Shown here: positions 36,681 to 46,352 of the stretch, in pieces
How positions within the stretch are numbered: the first letter of the stretch is position 1
Layout of the letters: each line of letters starts with the position of its first letter
Assembly: GCA_012927625.1 (NCBI GenBank)
Contig: JABBOV010000012.1
Location: 281,107-345,106, forward strand
Reading direction: 5' to 3'
Length of the DNA stretch: 64,000 nucleotides
From: Glaciimonas sp.
GTDB taxonomy: Bacteria > Pseudomonadota > Gammaproteobacteria > Burkholderiales > Burkholderiaceae_D
Made by a program: the position numbers and the translations under genes
The notes under the pieces: generated by a model
The model's database searches: none
Seen by the model: the letters and a program-made list of their open reading frames with translations, nothing else
What the model was told of the DNA's origin: nothing

Positions 36681-36818
36681 GTGATAATCAAATTCTCATT
36701 TGCCGGCTTGCTCGGTGCAACTCCGGCCCAAACCGATATTTTCATGCCCGGCCCTTTCGCCACCCGCTTGCACAAGATGCTGGCGGCGCACCTGATCCTG
36801 GCTGGGACATGGCTATGA
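36681..36818 (+). pseudogene. Decayed 5' end of a second mocR gene
   Basis: A 45-codon reading frame starts at GTG 36681, placed exactly as in mocR. It keeps similarity to the mocR N-terminus: AQTDIF...RLHKMLAAHLILAG here against AQADFLPRL...RLYEAAKAAILSQQLGAG in the intact gene. It stops at 36816-36818, inside the start of the MFS gene. The DNA-binding and aminotransferase parts are gone. It may still be translated as a leader peptide coupled to the MFS gene. Confidence 0.5.
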
Positions 36819-37978
36819 AGACGCTGCCGTGGCGGGATTTCCTGGCGCTCACCGTAAGTGTGGCCGTAGTCGGCCTCGGCCTCGGCGCAACCTTGCCGTT
36901 GACTGCTTTAGCGCTCGATCAGCGCGGCCTGGGCAACCATATCGTCGGCTTGATGACAGCCCTGGGCGCACTCGGAATCTTGGCTGTGGTGCCATTCGTG
37001 GCGGGGTGGGTGGCGCGCCTGGGGCCGCGCAACAGCATGATCGGCGCGGTGGCAGTTGCCGCTTTGTCCACCATACTGATGCAAACCAGCACCCACTTGA
37101 TCTACTGGAGCGTACTGCGCTTCATTTTCGGCGCGGCCTTAGGCGTACTGTTTACTGTGGGCGAAGCCTGGGTCAATAAGCTGGCGCCGGATGGCTCACG
37201 TGGGCGGGTGGTGGCCCTGTACGCCACCACTTTTACTTTGTTCCAACTGATCGGCCCGGCCTTGGTAGCACTGCTTTCAGATCGGATCGCATGGCCATTC
37301 GCAGCTTGCGGCGCATTGTTTCTACTGTCGATTCCAGGTTTGGCGCTGATGTCCAATCGCAGCCACACCATTGAAGACGAACCTAAGGCCGACTGGAAAA
37401 TCGTCGCTCCGCGCATGCCCGTGATCATCCTCGGCACCGCCTTTTTCGCCCTGTTCGATGCGTTGGCTTTAAGCCTGCTGCCGCTGTTCGGCATGCGTCA
37501 CGGCATTTCGGTCGAACAGGCGCTGCTGTCTGCGAGCGTGATGCTGATCGGCAACACCACTTTGCAGTTCCCGCTCGGCTGGCTGGCCGACCGCATCGGT
37601 CGTGCTCACGTCCACATGGGGTGCGGCCTGGCCGCCTGCCTGCTACTGCCGCTGATGCCACTTGCAGTTACGCTGCCATGGCTGTGGTGGACCCTGCTGT
37701 ATGTACTGGGCGGCGCTGCCGGCGGCATCTATGTACTTTCGCTGGTAGCCTGCGGCGAACGCTTTTCCGGCCAGCGGCTAGTCGCTGCTACCGCCATCAT
37801 CAACGCCACCTGGGGTGTCTCGGGCAGCGGCGGGCCACTGCTGACCGGCGCTTTAATGGAAAGCATCCATGTCAATGCGGTGGTGGTTGTATTGTGGTTG
37901 GGAGCAGCAGTCTTCGTAGCCAGCCTGCTATGGGAACAACGTCCGGCTTTTATCGCCAAAAAACTAACAAAAATATAA
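36809..37978 (+). CDS. MFS transporter
   Basis: A 389-residue major facilitator with about twelve hydrophobic segments, starting DFLALTVSVAVVGLGLGATLPL. A motif-A-like loop LGWLADRIGRAHVHMG lies in the second half. The start is at ATG 36809, with another ATG two codons on; it overlaps the tail of the decayed mocR frame. Placement behind a copied mocR operator points to export or import of an amine or related compound. Substrate is not readable from sequence. Confidence 0.85.
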   Translation: MAMKTLPWRDFLALTVSVAVVGLGLGATLPLTALALDQRGLGNHIVGLMTALGALGILAVVPFVAGWVARLGPRNSMIGAVAVAALSTILMQTSTHLIYWSVLRFIFGAALGVLFTVGEAWVNKLAPDGSRGRVVALYATTFTLFQLIGPALVALLSDRIAWPFAACGALFLLSIPGLALMSNRSHTIEDEPKADWKIVAPRMPVIILGTAFFALFDALALSLLPLFGMRHGISVEQALLSASVMLIGNTTLQFPLGWLADRIGRAHVHMGCGLAACLLLPLMPLAVTLPWLWWTLLYVLGGAAGGIYVLSLVACGERFSGQRLVAATAIINATWGVSGSGGPLLTGALMESIHVNAVVVVLWLGAAVFVASLLWEQRPAFIAKKLTKI

Positions 37979-37990
37979 GAATTTTAACCA

Positions 37991-38060
37991 GTATATTTTA
38001 ATTGCAAAGCATACCAAGCGGAGAAAGCAGTATTTTTTGTTATACCCAATAGTGTATTAC
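37991..38060. repeat. Intergenic repeat family, copy C
   Basis: Lies between the convergent MFS and DUF488 genes. Landmarks are GTATATTTTAATTGCAAAGC, AAGCGGAGAAAGCAGTATTT and TTGTTATACCCAATAG. Confidence 0.4.
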
Positions 38061-38146
38061 GATCTTTCGAAGTACATTATTCGCATCTGGCTCTAGGTCG
38101 ATTTAGACTGCTCGCGGATTGCTCTGCCGAAAATGCAAACACCGCA

Positions 38147-38740
38147 TCAGAGCAACGGAGCGTCATTTTTTGCAGCACTGTAAGTCAGCCTGCCTTTTAC
38201 GATACGCGCCGGTGCAGTCCAAGGATGGAGCGTACTGTGTTTCGCATCGAGGATATGCACCACGTTGATGCCGTGGGCACGCAGAGCATCGGCGATCATG
38301 GAGCGGTGACAGCGCCACCACAGGGATTCCGCGCACATCAGAGTTGTGCGCAAACGCCGCGCAAGTTCCAGAAACTGTTCCAGACCTGCGCCGAATTCCG
38401 GCGTCTGCATATAGTCGGCGTAGCTGCGAAAACTGATATTGCGCCAGGCAGTATTGGGAGAGTCCGGCACTGGCCGGCGGCGTCCGCCAAGGGCCGGCAG
38501 CCAATGATATTCAAGCTGGTGTTGGGGCAAACTAGCTTGCAGCGCAAGCCGGCCAAACTGCGGATAACGTCGCGAACCAGGAAAACTGCGCACGTCCGCC
38601 ACTGCCTCAATCCGATACTGCGCCAACAGCGCCAGAAAATCATCCAGTGCACGCGTCGAATGGCCGATAGTCCAAACCGTTAGCGCATTAGCATCAACAT
38701 CAACATTGCTCGCGGACTCACTCACAGATACTCCAATCAC
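38147..38740 (-). CDS. DUF488 family protein
   Basis: A 197-residue member of the DUF488 family, recognised by TIGHSTRALDDFLALLAQY, VADVRSFPGSRRYPQF, FRSYADYM and the Cys-containing LMCAESLWWRCHRSMIA. The GTG start gives a poorly conserved ~20-residue leader, so the true start may be nearer TVWTIGHST. Biochemical function is unknown; the paired Cys/His near residue 140 could bind metal. It is next to pgm in the same direction with a 23-bp gap. Confidence 0.8.
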   Translation of the reverse strand: MIGVSVSESASNVDVDANALTVWTIGHSTRALDDFLALLAQYRIEAVADVRSFPGSRRYPQFGRLALQASLPQHQLEYHWLPALGGRRRPVPDSPNTAWRNISFRSYADYMQTPEFGAGLEQFLELARRLRTTLMCAESLWWRCHRSMIADALRAHGINVVHILDAKHSTLHPWTAPARIVKGRLTYSAAKNDAPLL

Positions 38741-38763
38741 CTGTCAAACATCGCACTGCAGCA

Positions 38764-40413
38764 TCACGCCGCGAGCGCTGCATCGACGATGCTTTGGGCC
38801 TCTTGCACCATCAATTTCAGGTGCGCCTTACTCTTGAAGCTTTCCGCATAAATTTTGTAGATATCCTCGGTGCCGGACGGGCGCGCCGCAAACCAGCCAC
38901 TAGCGGTGACCACCTTGATGCCACCGATCGGCGCGTTGTTGCCGGGCGCATGATCGAGCACGCTTTCGATCTTCTCGCCCGCCATTTCGGTGCTATGTAT
39001 CTGGCTGGGAGACAGTTTCGCCAAGCGGTTTTTTTGCTCGGCAGTCGCCGGCGCTTCGACCCGATCCGTGAACGGCTCGCCCAAATCACGCACCAGGTCG
39101 CGATACAGTTCACCAATATCGCGGCCGCTGCGCGCGCTGATTTCCGCCGACAGCAACGACGCCACGATGCCATCCTTGTCGGTGGTCCAGACGGTGCCGT
39201 CCATGCGGCTGAAAGTTGCGCCGGCGCTTTCCTCGCAACCGAAGGCGAGTGAACCGTCGCACAGGCCGTCGACGAACCATTTGAAGCCGACAGGAACCTC
39301 ATACAGCTTGCGTCCCAGCCGCTGCGTCACACGGTCGATCAGCGCGCTGCTGACCACCGATTTGCCCACTGCCGCTTGCGGGTTCCAGCGCGGGCGATTA
39401 CGGAACAGGTAATCGATCGCAACGCTCAGGTAGTGGTTAGTCGGCAGCAGCCCGGCGGCGGGCGTCACAATGCCATGACGATCGTAGTCGGTGTCGCAGG
39501 CGAACGCGACCTGAAAGCGATCCTTCAATCCGATCAAACGCTGCATCGCGAACGGCGAAGATGGATCCATGCGAATCTTGCCATCCCAGTCCAGTGACAT
39601 GAAGCTGAAAGTCGGGTCGACCACCGTGCTAACCACACTCAGATCGAGCCGGTAGCGCTCGGCAATCCGCGCCCAGTAATGCACCCCGGCGCCACCCAGC
39701 GGATCCACCCCCATCCGAATGCCGGAAGCGTGAATCACCTCAAGATCGAGCACGCTGCCCAAGTCGGCAACATAGGCTTCGAGATAATCGTACTCATGGG
39801 TGGTGGCAGCGCGGCGCGCTTGCGCCAACGGCATGCGGCGCACTTCTTTCAAGCCGGCTTCGAGCAGAGCGTTGGCCCTGGCCTGGATCCAGCCGGTTAC
39901 GCCGGTATCGGCCGGGCCGCCGCTCGGCGGGTTGTATTTGAAGCCACCGTCGCCAGGCGGGTTGTGCGAGGGCGTGATAACGATGCCGTCGGCCAGCCCC
40001 GATGTGCGACCGCGGTTGTAGGCCAGAATCGCATGCGAGACCGCTGGCGTCGGCGTGAATTCGCCACTTTTGGAAACCATCGTTTCAACCTGGTTAGCGG
40101 CCAACACCTCCAGCGCACTCTCGAAAGCCGGCTGCGACAGCGCATGGGTATCCATACCGATGTACAGTGGGCCACCAATGCCCTTGGTTTTGCGATATTC
40201 GCAAATTGCCTGGCTGATCGCCAGCACATGCCATTCATTAAAGCTGCGCTCAAACGAGCTGCCACGATGGCCGGAAGTGCCGAAGGCAACGCGCTGGGCC
40301 GGCACCGAAGGATCGGGGTGCAGGTCAATATAAGCCGCGAGCAACTTTGGCACATCGACCAGCATTGACTGCAGCGCCGATGTGCCGGCTAGCGGATTGG
40401 TTGCGGTACTCAT
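38764..40413 (-). CDS. pgm: Phosphoglucomutase (alpha-D-glucose phosphate-specific)
   Basis: Interconverts glucose-1-phosphate and glucose-6-phosphate for glycogen and polysaccharide synthesis. The 549 residues match the bacterial Pgm length. The N-terminal [17 protein letters not shown] is present. The phosphoserine loop is [20 protein letters not shown] and the Mg site is [13 protein letters not shown]. The sugar-specificity loop is [11 protein letters not shown], and the phosphate-binding [13 protein letters not shown] lies near the C-terminus. No defects seen. Confidence 0.95.
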   Translation of the reverse strand: MSTATNPLAGTSALQSMLVDVPKLLAAYIDLHPDPSVPAQRVAFGTSGHRGSSFERSFNEWHVLAISQAICEYRKTKGIGGPLYIGMDTHALSQPAFESALEVLAANQVETMVSKSGEFTPTPAVSHAILAYNRGRTSGLADGIVITPSHNPPGDGGFKYNPPSGGPADTGVTGWIQARANALLEAGLKEVRRMPLAQARRAATTHEYDYLEAYVADLGSVLDLEVIHASGIRMGVDPLGGAGVHYWARIAERYRLDLSVVSTVVDPTFSFMSLDWDGKIRMDPSSPFAMQRLIGLKDRFQVAFACDTDYDRHGIVTPAAGLLPTNHYLSVAIDYLFRNRPRWNPQAAVGKSVVSSALIDRVTQRLGRKLYEVPVGFKWFVDGLCDGSLAFGCEESAGATFSRMDGTVWTTDKDGIVASLLSAEISARSGRDIGELYRDLVRDLGEPFTDRVEAPATAEQKNRLAKLSPSQIHSTEMAGEKIESVLDHAPGNNAPIGGIKVVTASGWFAARPSGTEDIYKIYAESFKSKAHLKLMVQEAQSIVDAALAA

Positions 40414-40971
40414 GCGCAGGTACCCGGCAGGCGATAACGCCGGGTCTGGAAGCCGGAAGATTCGGTAGATGTTAATAGCAGGTGCATGACGATACTCGTT
40501 GTGGTGTTCAGTGGGCTAGGAAGGGATGGTTACGATGCAATACGGTATGACCGTTACGATTCTAATAATATTCAGAAAATTCATGCTTTTCTGTGCGTTA
40601 CCCAACATAACTGACATTTTGTACGATTGAAGCGCGATCCGAGATCGGCCGGCAAAGCTGATTATGAAAACCTAGAACTGCGGATAGGCAAACAAGTCTG
40701 GCGGGCGCATGAAACCCCGGGCCAGCGGCACCGTCTTACTGAGAAATGGCTTGATTGTTTACAACTGGCAACAATTTATATACCCATTAATGTATTTTTT
40801 AAAACTCCCAGATATATTTGCGAGGATGCATTGCTTTATCAACATACCCCCTATTTAATTGATATATTAACGGCACCATTTTGGTGTCGACACCGTGCTT
40901 AAGCCCTATTTCGATTGAATTTATTGGTAAGCAGTGGCTTAATCACGCTCACTTTCTCACTTACTATTCCC
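40414..40971. other. Intergenic region between divergent pgm and perM-like genes
   Basis: A frame of about 90 codons here lacks a credible start, ribosome site or recognisable motif and is not called. The region contains repeat copy D (40776-40868). The 5' part (40420-40620) shows no clear motif beyond AT-rich tracts that may hold the pgm promoter. Confidence 0.5.
40776..40868. repeat. Intergenic repeat family, copy D
   Basis: Landmarks ATATACCCATTAATGTATTT, GATATATTTGCGAGGATGCA and AACATACCCCCTATTTAATT parallel copy A (5452-5545) over its whole length. It is the only copy found between divergent genes. Confidence 0.45.
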
Positions 40972-41985
40972 ATGAACAAACCAAGCCAGATCACTTTGCC
41001 GGTCGCAGCATCTTACGTACTGATGGCCGTGGCGTTATTTGTGGCGCTCAAGTCGGGCCTGCTATTGGCGCTGTTTTCGGGCTTGCTGGTGCATTCCCTG
41101 GTACATCTGGTGGCACCCACTATTGCCAAAAAATTCAGCACCCACCAGGCGCGCTGGATCGCGGTTGCCTTGCTGTCCGGGTTGATTGTGGCGGCCTTGT
41201 CAACCCTGATTTGGGCAATGTTCGCGTTTATGCGCAGCGATACCGGCAATCTTTCCAGCTTGCTGCAAAAACTGGCCGATATTATCGAAACGTCGCGGAA
41301 TCAGACGCCGCCCTGGATAGCCGAATATTTGCCAGATGGCGTCGATGCCTTGCGCACACTCTTGACCGATTGGTTGCGGGCACACGCGGGTGAGGCAAAA
41401 TTACTGGGACAAGAAGCCGGGCGCATCATCGTCCATCTGCTGCTCGGCATGATCATCGGCAGCATGGTCGCGCTACAGGACGCTACTGCACATGTAAGCT
41501 ACCTGCCATTTGCCGCCGCACTGCATCAACGGATAGTCAATTTACGCGAAATTTTCCAGAAAGTGGTGTTCGCCCAAGTCCGCATTTCGCTCATTAACAC
41601 CACATTCACTACGCTTTATCTGGTAGTGGTGTTGCCGCTGGCAGGCGTGCATCTGCCATTTACCAAGAGCATGATTGCCATCACTTTCATCGTCGGCCTG
41701 ATACCAGTGGTCGGCAACATCGTGTCGAACTCGGTGATCGTGATCGTAGCCTTGTCACACGGCTTAAATACGGCGATTGCGTCACTGATCTTCATGATCC
41801 TGATTCACAAGATGGAATATTTTTTGAATGCCAGAATCATCGGCGCCAAAGTCAATGCCCGCTCGTGGGAGTTGCTGAGTGCAATACTAGTAATGGAAAC
41901 GCTATTCGGTCTGCACGGCGTAGTTGCAGCGCCTGTGTTTTACGCATACATCAAGAAAGAATTGCGCGATAGCGGCTGGGTGTAG
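40972..41985 (+). CDS. AI-2E/PerM family transporter
   Basis: A 337-residue polytopic inner-membrane protein of the AI-2 exporter (PerM/YdiK/TqsA, UPF0118) family. It has a three-helix N-terminal block, a soluble loop (residues ~80-140), then helices containing VFAQVRISLINTTFTTLYLV and FIVGLIPVVGNIVSNSVIVI. The C-terminal conserved GLHGVVAAPVFYAYIKKEL is present. I use ATG 40972; a TTG start at 40915 has no better ribosome site. Members export signalling molecules or ions; the substrate here is unknown. Confidence 0.82.
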   Translation: MNKPSQITLPVAASYVLMAVALFVALKSGLLLALFSGLLVHSLVHLVAPTIAKKFSTHQARWIAVALLSGLIVAALSTLIWAMFAFMRSDTGNLSSLLQKLADIIETSRNQTPPWIAEYLPDGVDALRTLLTDWLRAHAGEAKLLGQEAGRIIVHLLLGMIIGSMVALQDATAHVSYLPFAAALHQRIVNLREIFQKVVFAQVRISLINTTFTTLYLVVVLPLAGVHLPFTKSMIAITFIVGLIPVVGNIVSNSVIVIVALSHGLNTAIASLIFMILIHKMEYFLNARIIGAKVNARSWELLSAILVMETLFGLHGVVAAPVFYAYIKKELRDSGWV

Positions 41986-42025
41986 ACAGTTTTGAGTCGC
42001 CTATCTGCAACTCGCTTCAATTAAT

Positions 42026-42110
42026 TTATACCTACCCCGTGTATTTTTCAATATCGCATAATAAATATGCGAAAAAACATACGATTTTTTATATACTCCC
42101 AGTATTCAAT
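42026..42110. repeat. Intergenic repeat family, copy E
   Basis: TTATACCTACCCCGTGTATT, AATAAATATGCG and TATATACTCCCAGTATTC follow the family order. It lies directly before the terminator at 42118-42160. Confidence 0.4.
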
Positions 42111-42117
42111 AAAAAAT

Positions 42118-42160
42118 AAAAATGCCTGCGTAACCGTGATTCAGTTGCGCAGGCATTTTT
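42118..42160. terminator. Bidirectional intrinsic terminator
   Basis: AAAAATGCCTGCG (42118-42130) pairs with CGCAGGCATTTTT (42148-42160), loop 17 nt. The stem is flanked by A-rich and T-rich tracts, so both strands form a GC stem followed by U's. It serves the convergent perM-like gene and the amino-acid-binding-protein gene. Confidence 0.88.
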
Positions 42161-42205
42161 ATTACTCAGAAAATTGGCTTCAGGCCGGCATCATCCAGAC
42201 CCAAA

Positions 42206-43354
42206 TTACTTAGTCACGGTTACCTGAGTGCGCTTGTTGTCTTTGTAAGTGTAGATCGTCAGCGCGCCATTCTTGATGTCACCTTTGGTATCGAAAGCGA
42301 TGATACCCGAGACGCCGGTGTAGTTGATTTTGGCCAAAAACGGCAGATATTTTGCCGGCTCGACCGACTTGGCTTGCTGCATTGCAGCGATCATGGCGTT
42401 AGTGGCGTCGTATGAATACGGCGAATATATCTGGACTTCGATATTGAACTTCTTCTTGTAGGCAGCCTTGAAGTTATCCAACGATTTTTTGTTGGCTTCA
42501 ACCACACCGCCCGCTTCTGCGCAATACACCTGGCCTTCGCCCAACGCGTCCCCGGCCAGTTTGACAAGCTCGCTGGTGCAAATGGCATCGCCACCGATGA
42601 ACTTGGCATGAATGCCGAGTTGCTTCATCTGGCGCAGCATCGGGCCAGCTACCGAATCGAGTCCGCCGAAGAAGATCACATCTGGATTTTTGTCCTTGAT
42701 CGCGGTCAGAATCGCGTTGAAATCAGTCGCTTTATCCGTGGTGTATTGCTGCGAAACGATATTGGCGCGTGCAGATTGTTTCTTGACGCTCTTGATGAAT
42801 TCGGACGCAAGGCCCTGGCCGTACGCGGTACGATCGTCGATCACCGCAAAGTTCTTGGCTTTCAGGACAGTGGTGGCGTAACGGCCGAGCGCGCCGCCGA
42901 GCTGGCTATCGTTGGCGACTACGCGAAAAGTCGTGTTGTAACCTTGCTGGGTGTATTTCGGATTGGTCGCGGCAGGGGAAATCTGCGGAATACCGGCGTC
43001 ATGATAAATGCGCGAAGCGGGGATCGAGGTACCGGAATTGAGGTGACCAATGACGCCATTGACTTTTGCATCCACCAGTTTTTGCGCCACGGTGGTGGCT
43101 TGTCTTGGATCGCCGGCATCATCTTCGGCCAGCAATACAAACTGAATTTTATTGCCGCCAATGACGATGTTCTTGGCGTTATGTTCTTCAATCGCCATAC
43201 GCACACCGTTTTCCACGTCCTTGCCAATATGCGCGATACCGCCGGAAATCGGCGCGACATGGCCAATCTTGACGATTTGTTCCGCTGCAACTGCATTGCC
43301 TGCTATAGCGAACGCCATCGCACCCAGTAATGGGATTAATTTTGTATGATTCAT
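42206..43354 (-). CDS. livJ: Branched-chain amino-acid ABC transporter substrate-binding protein
   Basis: Periplasmic LivJ/LivK-type binding protein. I start it at ATG 43354 (MNHTKLIPLLGAMAF), with GGAG upstream; the longer frame to 43405 adds 17 non-conserved residues. A signal peptide ends at NAVAAEQ. The mature protein has VKIGHVAPISGGIAHIGKDV, GVIGHLNSGTSIPASRIY, TFRVVANDSQLGGALGRY and DVIFFGGLDSVAGPM. The 382 residues are normal for the family. The permease and ATPase genes are not adjacent. Amino-acid specificity is inferred. Confidence 0.88.
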   Translation of the reverse strand: MNHTKLIPLLGAMAFAIAGNAVAAEQIVKIGHVAPISGGIAHIGKDVENGVRMAIEEHNAKNIVIGGNKIQFVLLAEDDAGDPRQATTVAQKLVDAKVNGVIGHLNSGTSIPASRIYHDAGIPQISPAATNPKYTQQGYNTTFRVVANDSQLGGALGRYATTVLKAKNFAVIDDRTAYGQGLASEFIKSVKKQSARANIVSQQYTTDKATDFNAILTAIKDKNPDVIFFGGLDSVAGPMLRQMKQLGIHAKFIGGDAICTSELVKLAGDALGEGQVYCAEAGGVVEANKKSLDNFKAAYKKKFNIEVQIYSPYSYDATNAMIAAMQQAKSVEPAKYLPFLAKINYTGVSGIIAFDTKGDIKNGALTIYTYKDNKRTQVTVTK

Positions 43355-43549
43355 AATGGATTTACTCCGTGTAGGAAATAGAATTGCAGCGCGATTTTTC
43401 ATCAACCACGCGTGCAGTAGGTCATGCTATGGGATAAATCACGCCAGTTTGCAGCAATGCAATCAGGTTGACAAGAGCTAGTACGACCGACCAGGCCGTA
43501 CCCGCTAGCAAGACGATAAGGTGTTCTTATTACGCAAAAAACTCCCTGA

Positions 43550-43978
43550 TCAGCGACCCAGAGGAATGCGTTTTCGCTTCCAATTGAAATCGTGCCGCAA
43601 GATCATGGTGGTTGAAGCGACCAAACTGCTGATTCCCAGCACGAATTGCACTAGCTTATCGTCTGGAAAATGCCAAATTTGGGAGTCAGGTTGTGCCACA
43701 TTGACAGCGGCGGCGATGACGGGCGCGGCCCACTGCGCATCCGGCGTCATATCCAGCAAGACATAACCTTCCGAGTTGGTGTGTAAAAAGATGTCGCCTC
43801 CTTCTGCCAGGGAAAAGCAGACTCCGTAACCACTTGCGTTGGCTTCTGGCAAGTACTGCTGCAAGGCCTGGTTGAGAGCTTCGATCCAGGCTTCGGCCTC
43901 GTAGGGCGTCAGCAAGTGCATCCAGGGAACCGGCTTAGGAAGCATCAAAACCGGTTTCCTGGACTGCCTGGATCGCAA
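43550..43978 (-). CDS. Hypothetical protein
   Basis: A 142-residue frame with no family I recognise. The central part (LLTPYEAEAWIEALNQALQQ, then GYGVCFSLAEGGDIFLHTNSEGYVLLD) looks like a folded alpha/beta protein. The C-terminus has a weakly hydrophobic stretch (LVQFVLGISSLVASTTMIL) and a basic tail. The start is uncertain; a Met at residue 20 is also plausible. It is isolated between the binding-protein and helicase genes. The opposite-strand frames here look like shadows. Confidence 0.5.
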   Translation of the reverse strand: MRSRQSRKPVLMLPKPVPWMHLLTPYEAEAWIEALNQALQQYLPEANASGYGVCFSLAEGGDIFLHTNSEGYVLLDMTPDAQWAAPVIAAAVNVAQPDSQIWHFPDDKLVQFVLGISSLVASTTMILRHDFNWKRKRIPLGR

Positions 43979-44181
43979 TGGTGACGCTGCGAACGCAATC
44001 GGAGTTATTCAAGCCATCCATTTTTGCAGCTACCTCTATCAACGTAGTTTTCATTTTTCAGACCGATCTGGCAAAAATCCAATCCGTATTGACCTCACGC
44101 GCTTCCCAAACAGGACAAGTCGGAATCAGTAGAATCACGGTCGGGTTACGCGATACAGCCAACCCTATCTACCGATCAACA

Positions 44182-46128
44182 CTACACCGGCTTGGGGCCT
44201 TTGCGATGTGGCTTGGCCTTGGCGGCATCGGATGGGCGCTTGGCAAAATCGCTTTTGGCTTTGAACGGCGGCTTGTCACCGAATTTTTTTTCACCGACTC
44301 TTCTATCGCCACCCGTTTTGGTAGCAGAAAATGGGGTTTTCTTACTGGCGGATTTATCGGCGTTATCGGACTGTTCGCCATCGCGACTGATGCGCAACTG
44401 TTGTCCAGCCACCCACACGGTTTTCAGATGATCGAGAAGGTCTTTTGGCATGTCGGCTGGTAAATCCAGCATGCTGTAGTCATCCTGGATGTCGATGCGG
44501 CCGATATTTTTGGAGTCCAGTCCGGCCTCGTTGGCAATCGCGCCGACAATATTGCCGGGCTTGACGCCGTGTACATGGCCGACTTCGATACGGAAAGTCT
44601 GCATCCCGACATCAGTCGGGCGATCGCCTCGCTCTTTCTTTGGAAAAGCAGGCCGCTCGGTTTGATCCTTGCGCTCAGGGCGTTCCTGGCGCGCTGGTCG
44701 CTCAGAATGTTCAAACCGCTCTTGCCGCTCAGGGCGTTCAAACTTGCTGGAACGGGCAGGTCTTTCATCGAAGGATCGCGCAGGCGCTGCTTGTGGCTCA
44801 CGCTGTTTTTTATCCAGCAATAGCGGCACATTGCCACGCGCCATTTTCGCCAATGCTGCTGCGATTTCAAGCGCTGGCACATTGTGTTCTTGCTCGTATT
44901 CTTCAATCAGTGTGGTAAATACTTCCAGCTCGCCCAAGGCCAGGGTATCCGTGATTTGGTCCTTGAACTTGGCAATCCGCACGTCATTGACCACTTGTAC
45001 CGTCGGCAATTCCAGTTGCGAAATCGGTTGCCGGGTCGCGCGTTCAATCGCCTTCAGTAAGTTCCGTTCGCGTGGGGTAATGAACAAAATCGCCTCGCCG
45101 CTGCGCCCGGCGCGCCCGGTGCGGCCGATGCGATGGGTATAGCTTTCCGGGTCGTGCGGCACATCGTAATTAATCACGTGGCTGATGCGTTCCACATCCA
45201 GGCCGCGTGCGGCGACATCGGTAGCAACCAGAATATCAATTTCGCCGCTCTTTAACTGCCCAATGGTACGTTCGCGCTGCTGCTGCTGGATATCGCCATT
45301 AATCGCTGCAGCAGAAAAGCCGCGTGCCTGTAATTTACTGGCCAATTCTTCGGTGCCCAATTTAGTGCGCGAAAAAATGATCATGCCGTCAAAAGTTTCG
45401 GCTTCCAGAATCCGCGTCAGCGCATCGAGCTTATGCATGCCGGACACCAGCCAGTAGCGCTGGCGAATATTGTCGGCGGTGCCGGTTTTGGCGGCAATCG
45501 TGACTTCCGTCGGCTTACGCAAATAGGTTTGAGCGATGCGTTTGATGGCCGACGGCATGGTGGCGGAAAACAACGCGGTTTGGCGCGTTTCCGGCGTTTC
45601 CTGCAAGATGCGCTCTACATCGTCGATGAAACCCATGCGCAGCATCTCATCAGCTTCATCGAGTACCAGCGTTTTGAGTTTCGACAGATCCAGCGAGCCT
45701 TTATCGAGATGATCAATCACGCGACCGGGCGTACCAACCACCACATGCACGCCGCGGCGTAATGCGGAGAGTTGCGCGCCATAGCTCTGGCCGCCGTATA
45801 TCGGCAGTACATGAAAACCGGGAATATGTGCGGCATAGCTCTGGAATGCTTCTGCCACTTGAATCGCCAGTTCGCGCGTCGGCGCCAGCACCAGCGCTTG
45901 CGGCGTGGTTTGCTTGAGATCGATGCGAGCCAGAATCGGCAGCGCAAAAGCAGCCGTTTTTCCGGTGCCGGTTTGCGCCTGGCCAATCACGTCGCGATTG
46001 TCCAGCAAAATAGGAATAGTTGCCGCCTGAATCGGTGATGGCAACTCATAGCCGAGATCCTGCAGCACGCGCAATAACGGCGCGCTGAGGTTTAAGTCGG
46101 TAAATAAAGGAATAGGTGTTTCAGACAT
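44182..46128 (-). CDS. deaD: DEAD-box RNA helicase DeaD/CsdA-like
   Basis: ATP-dependent RNA helicase for ribosome assembly and mRNA turnover, often cold-induced. The start is the ATG at 46128 (MSETPIPLFTDLNLS); a GTG four codons upstream is possible. Motifs: Q-motif SPIQAATIP, I AQTGTGKTAA, Ia PTRELA, Ib TPGR, II DEAD, III SAT, V ARGLDVERISHVI, VI HRIGRTGRAGR. Residues ~440-500 are a charged RPERQER-type low-complexity tract. It is followed by a DbpA/CsdA RNA-binding fold (MQTFRIEVGHVHGVKPGNIV) and a basic tail ending RKGPKPV. Confidence 0.93.
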   Translation of the reverse strand: MSETPIPLFTDLNLSAPLLRVLQDLGYELPSPIQAATIPILLDNRDVIGQAQTGTGKTAAFALPILARIDLKQTTPQALVLAPTRELAIQVAEAFQSYAAHIPGFHVLPIYGGQSYGAQLSALRRGVHVVVGTPGRVIDHLDKGSLDLSKLKTLVLDEADEMLRMGFIDDVERILQETPETRQTALFSATMPSAIKRIAQTYLRKPTEVTIAAKTGTADNIRQRYWLVSGMHKLDALTRILEAETFDGMIIFSRTKLGTEELASKLQARGFSAAAINGDIQQQQRERTIGQLKSGEIDILVATDVAARGLDVERISHVINYDVPHDPESYTHRIGRTGRAGRSGEAILFITPRERNLLKAIERATRQPISQLELPTVQVVNDVRIAKFKDQITDTLALGELEVFTTLIEEYEQEHNVPALEIAAALAKMARGNVPLLLDKKQREPQAAPARSFDERPARSSKFERPERQERFEHSERPARQERPERKDQTERPAFPKKERGDRPTDVGMQTFRIEVGHVHGVKPGNIVGAIANEAGLDSKNIGRIDIQDDYSMLDLPADMPKDLLDHLKTVWVAGQQLRISRDGEQSDNADKSASKKTPFSATKTGGDRRVGEKKFGDKPPFKAKSDFAKRPSDAAKAKPHRKGPKPV

Positions 46129-46352
46129 GGTAACGCTCACAAGTTCGCTCGAATCGCACTATGCGAAAAAACGTAATGCGCAGTTTACTCTGTTGGTGCG
46201 CAAGCTGGGGGCTGATACCGAGGGCGAATGATGCGAATCGCAAACCAGGCGCATGGCACAGTCTCGGGATGCTGCACTGGGCCAACAATATTTGATCGCA
46301 GCAGAGATTGGAGTTAGCTCCTGTCCATTGGAGCGCACATTTCGAAGATGGC

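Noticed and set aside
40627..40902. 91-codon frame in the pgm-perM spacer
   Set aside because: No credible start or ribosome site, no recognised motif, and its 3' part is repeat copy D.
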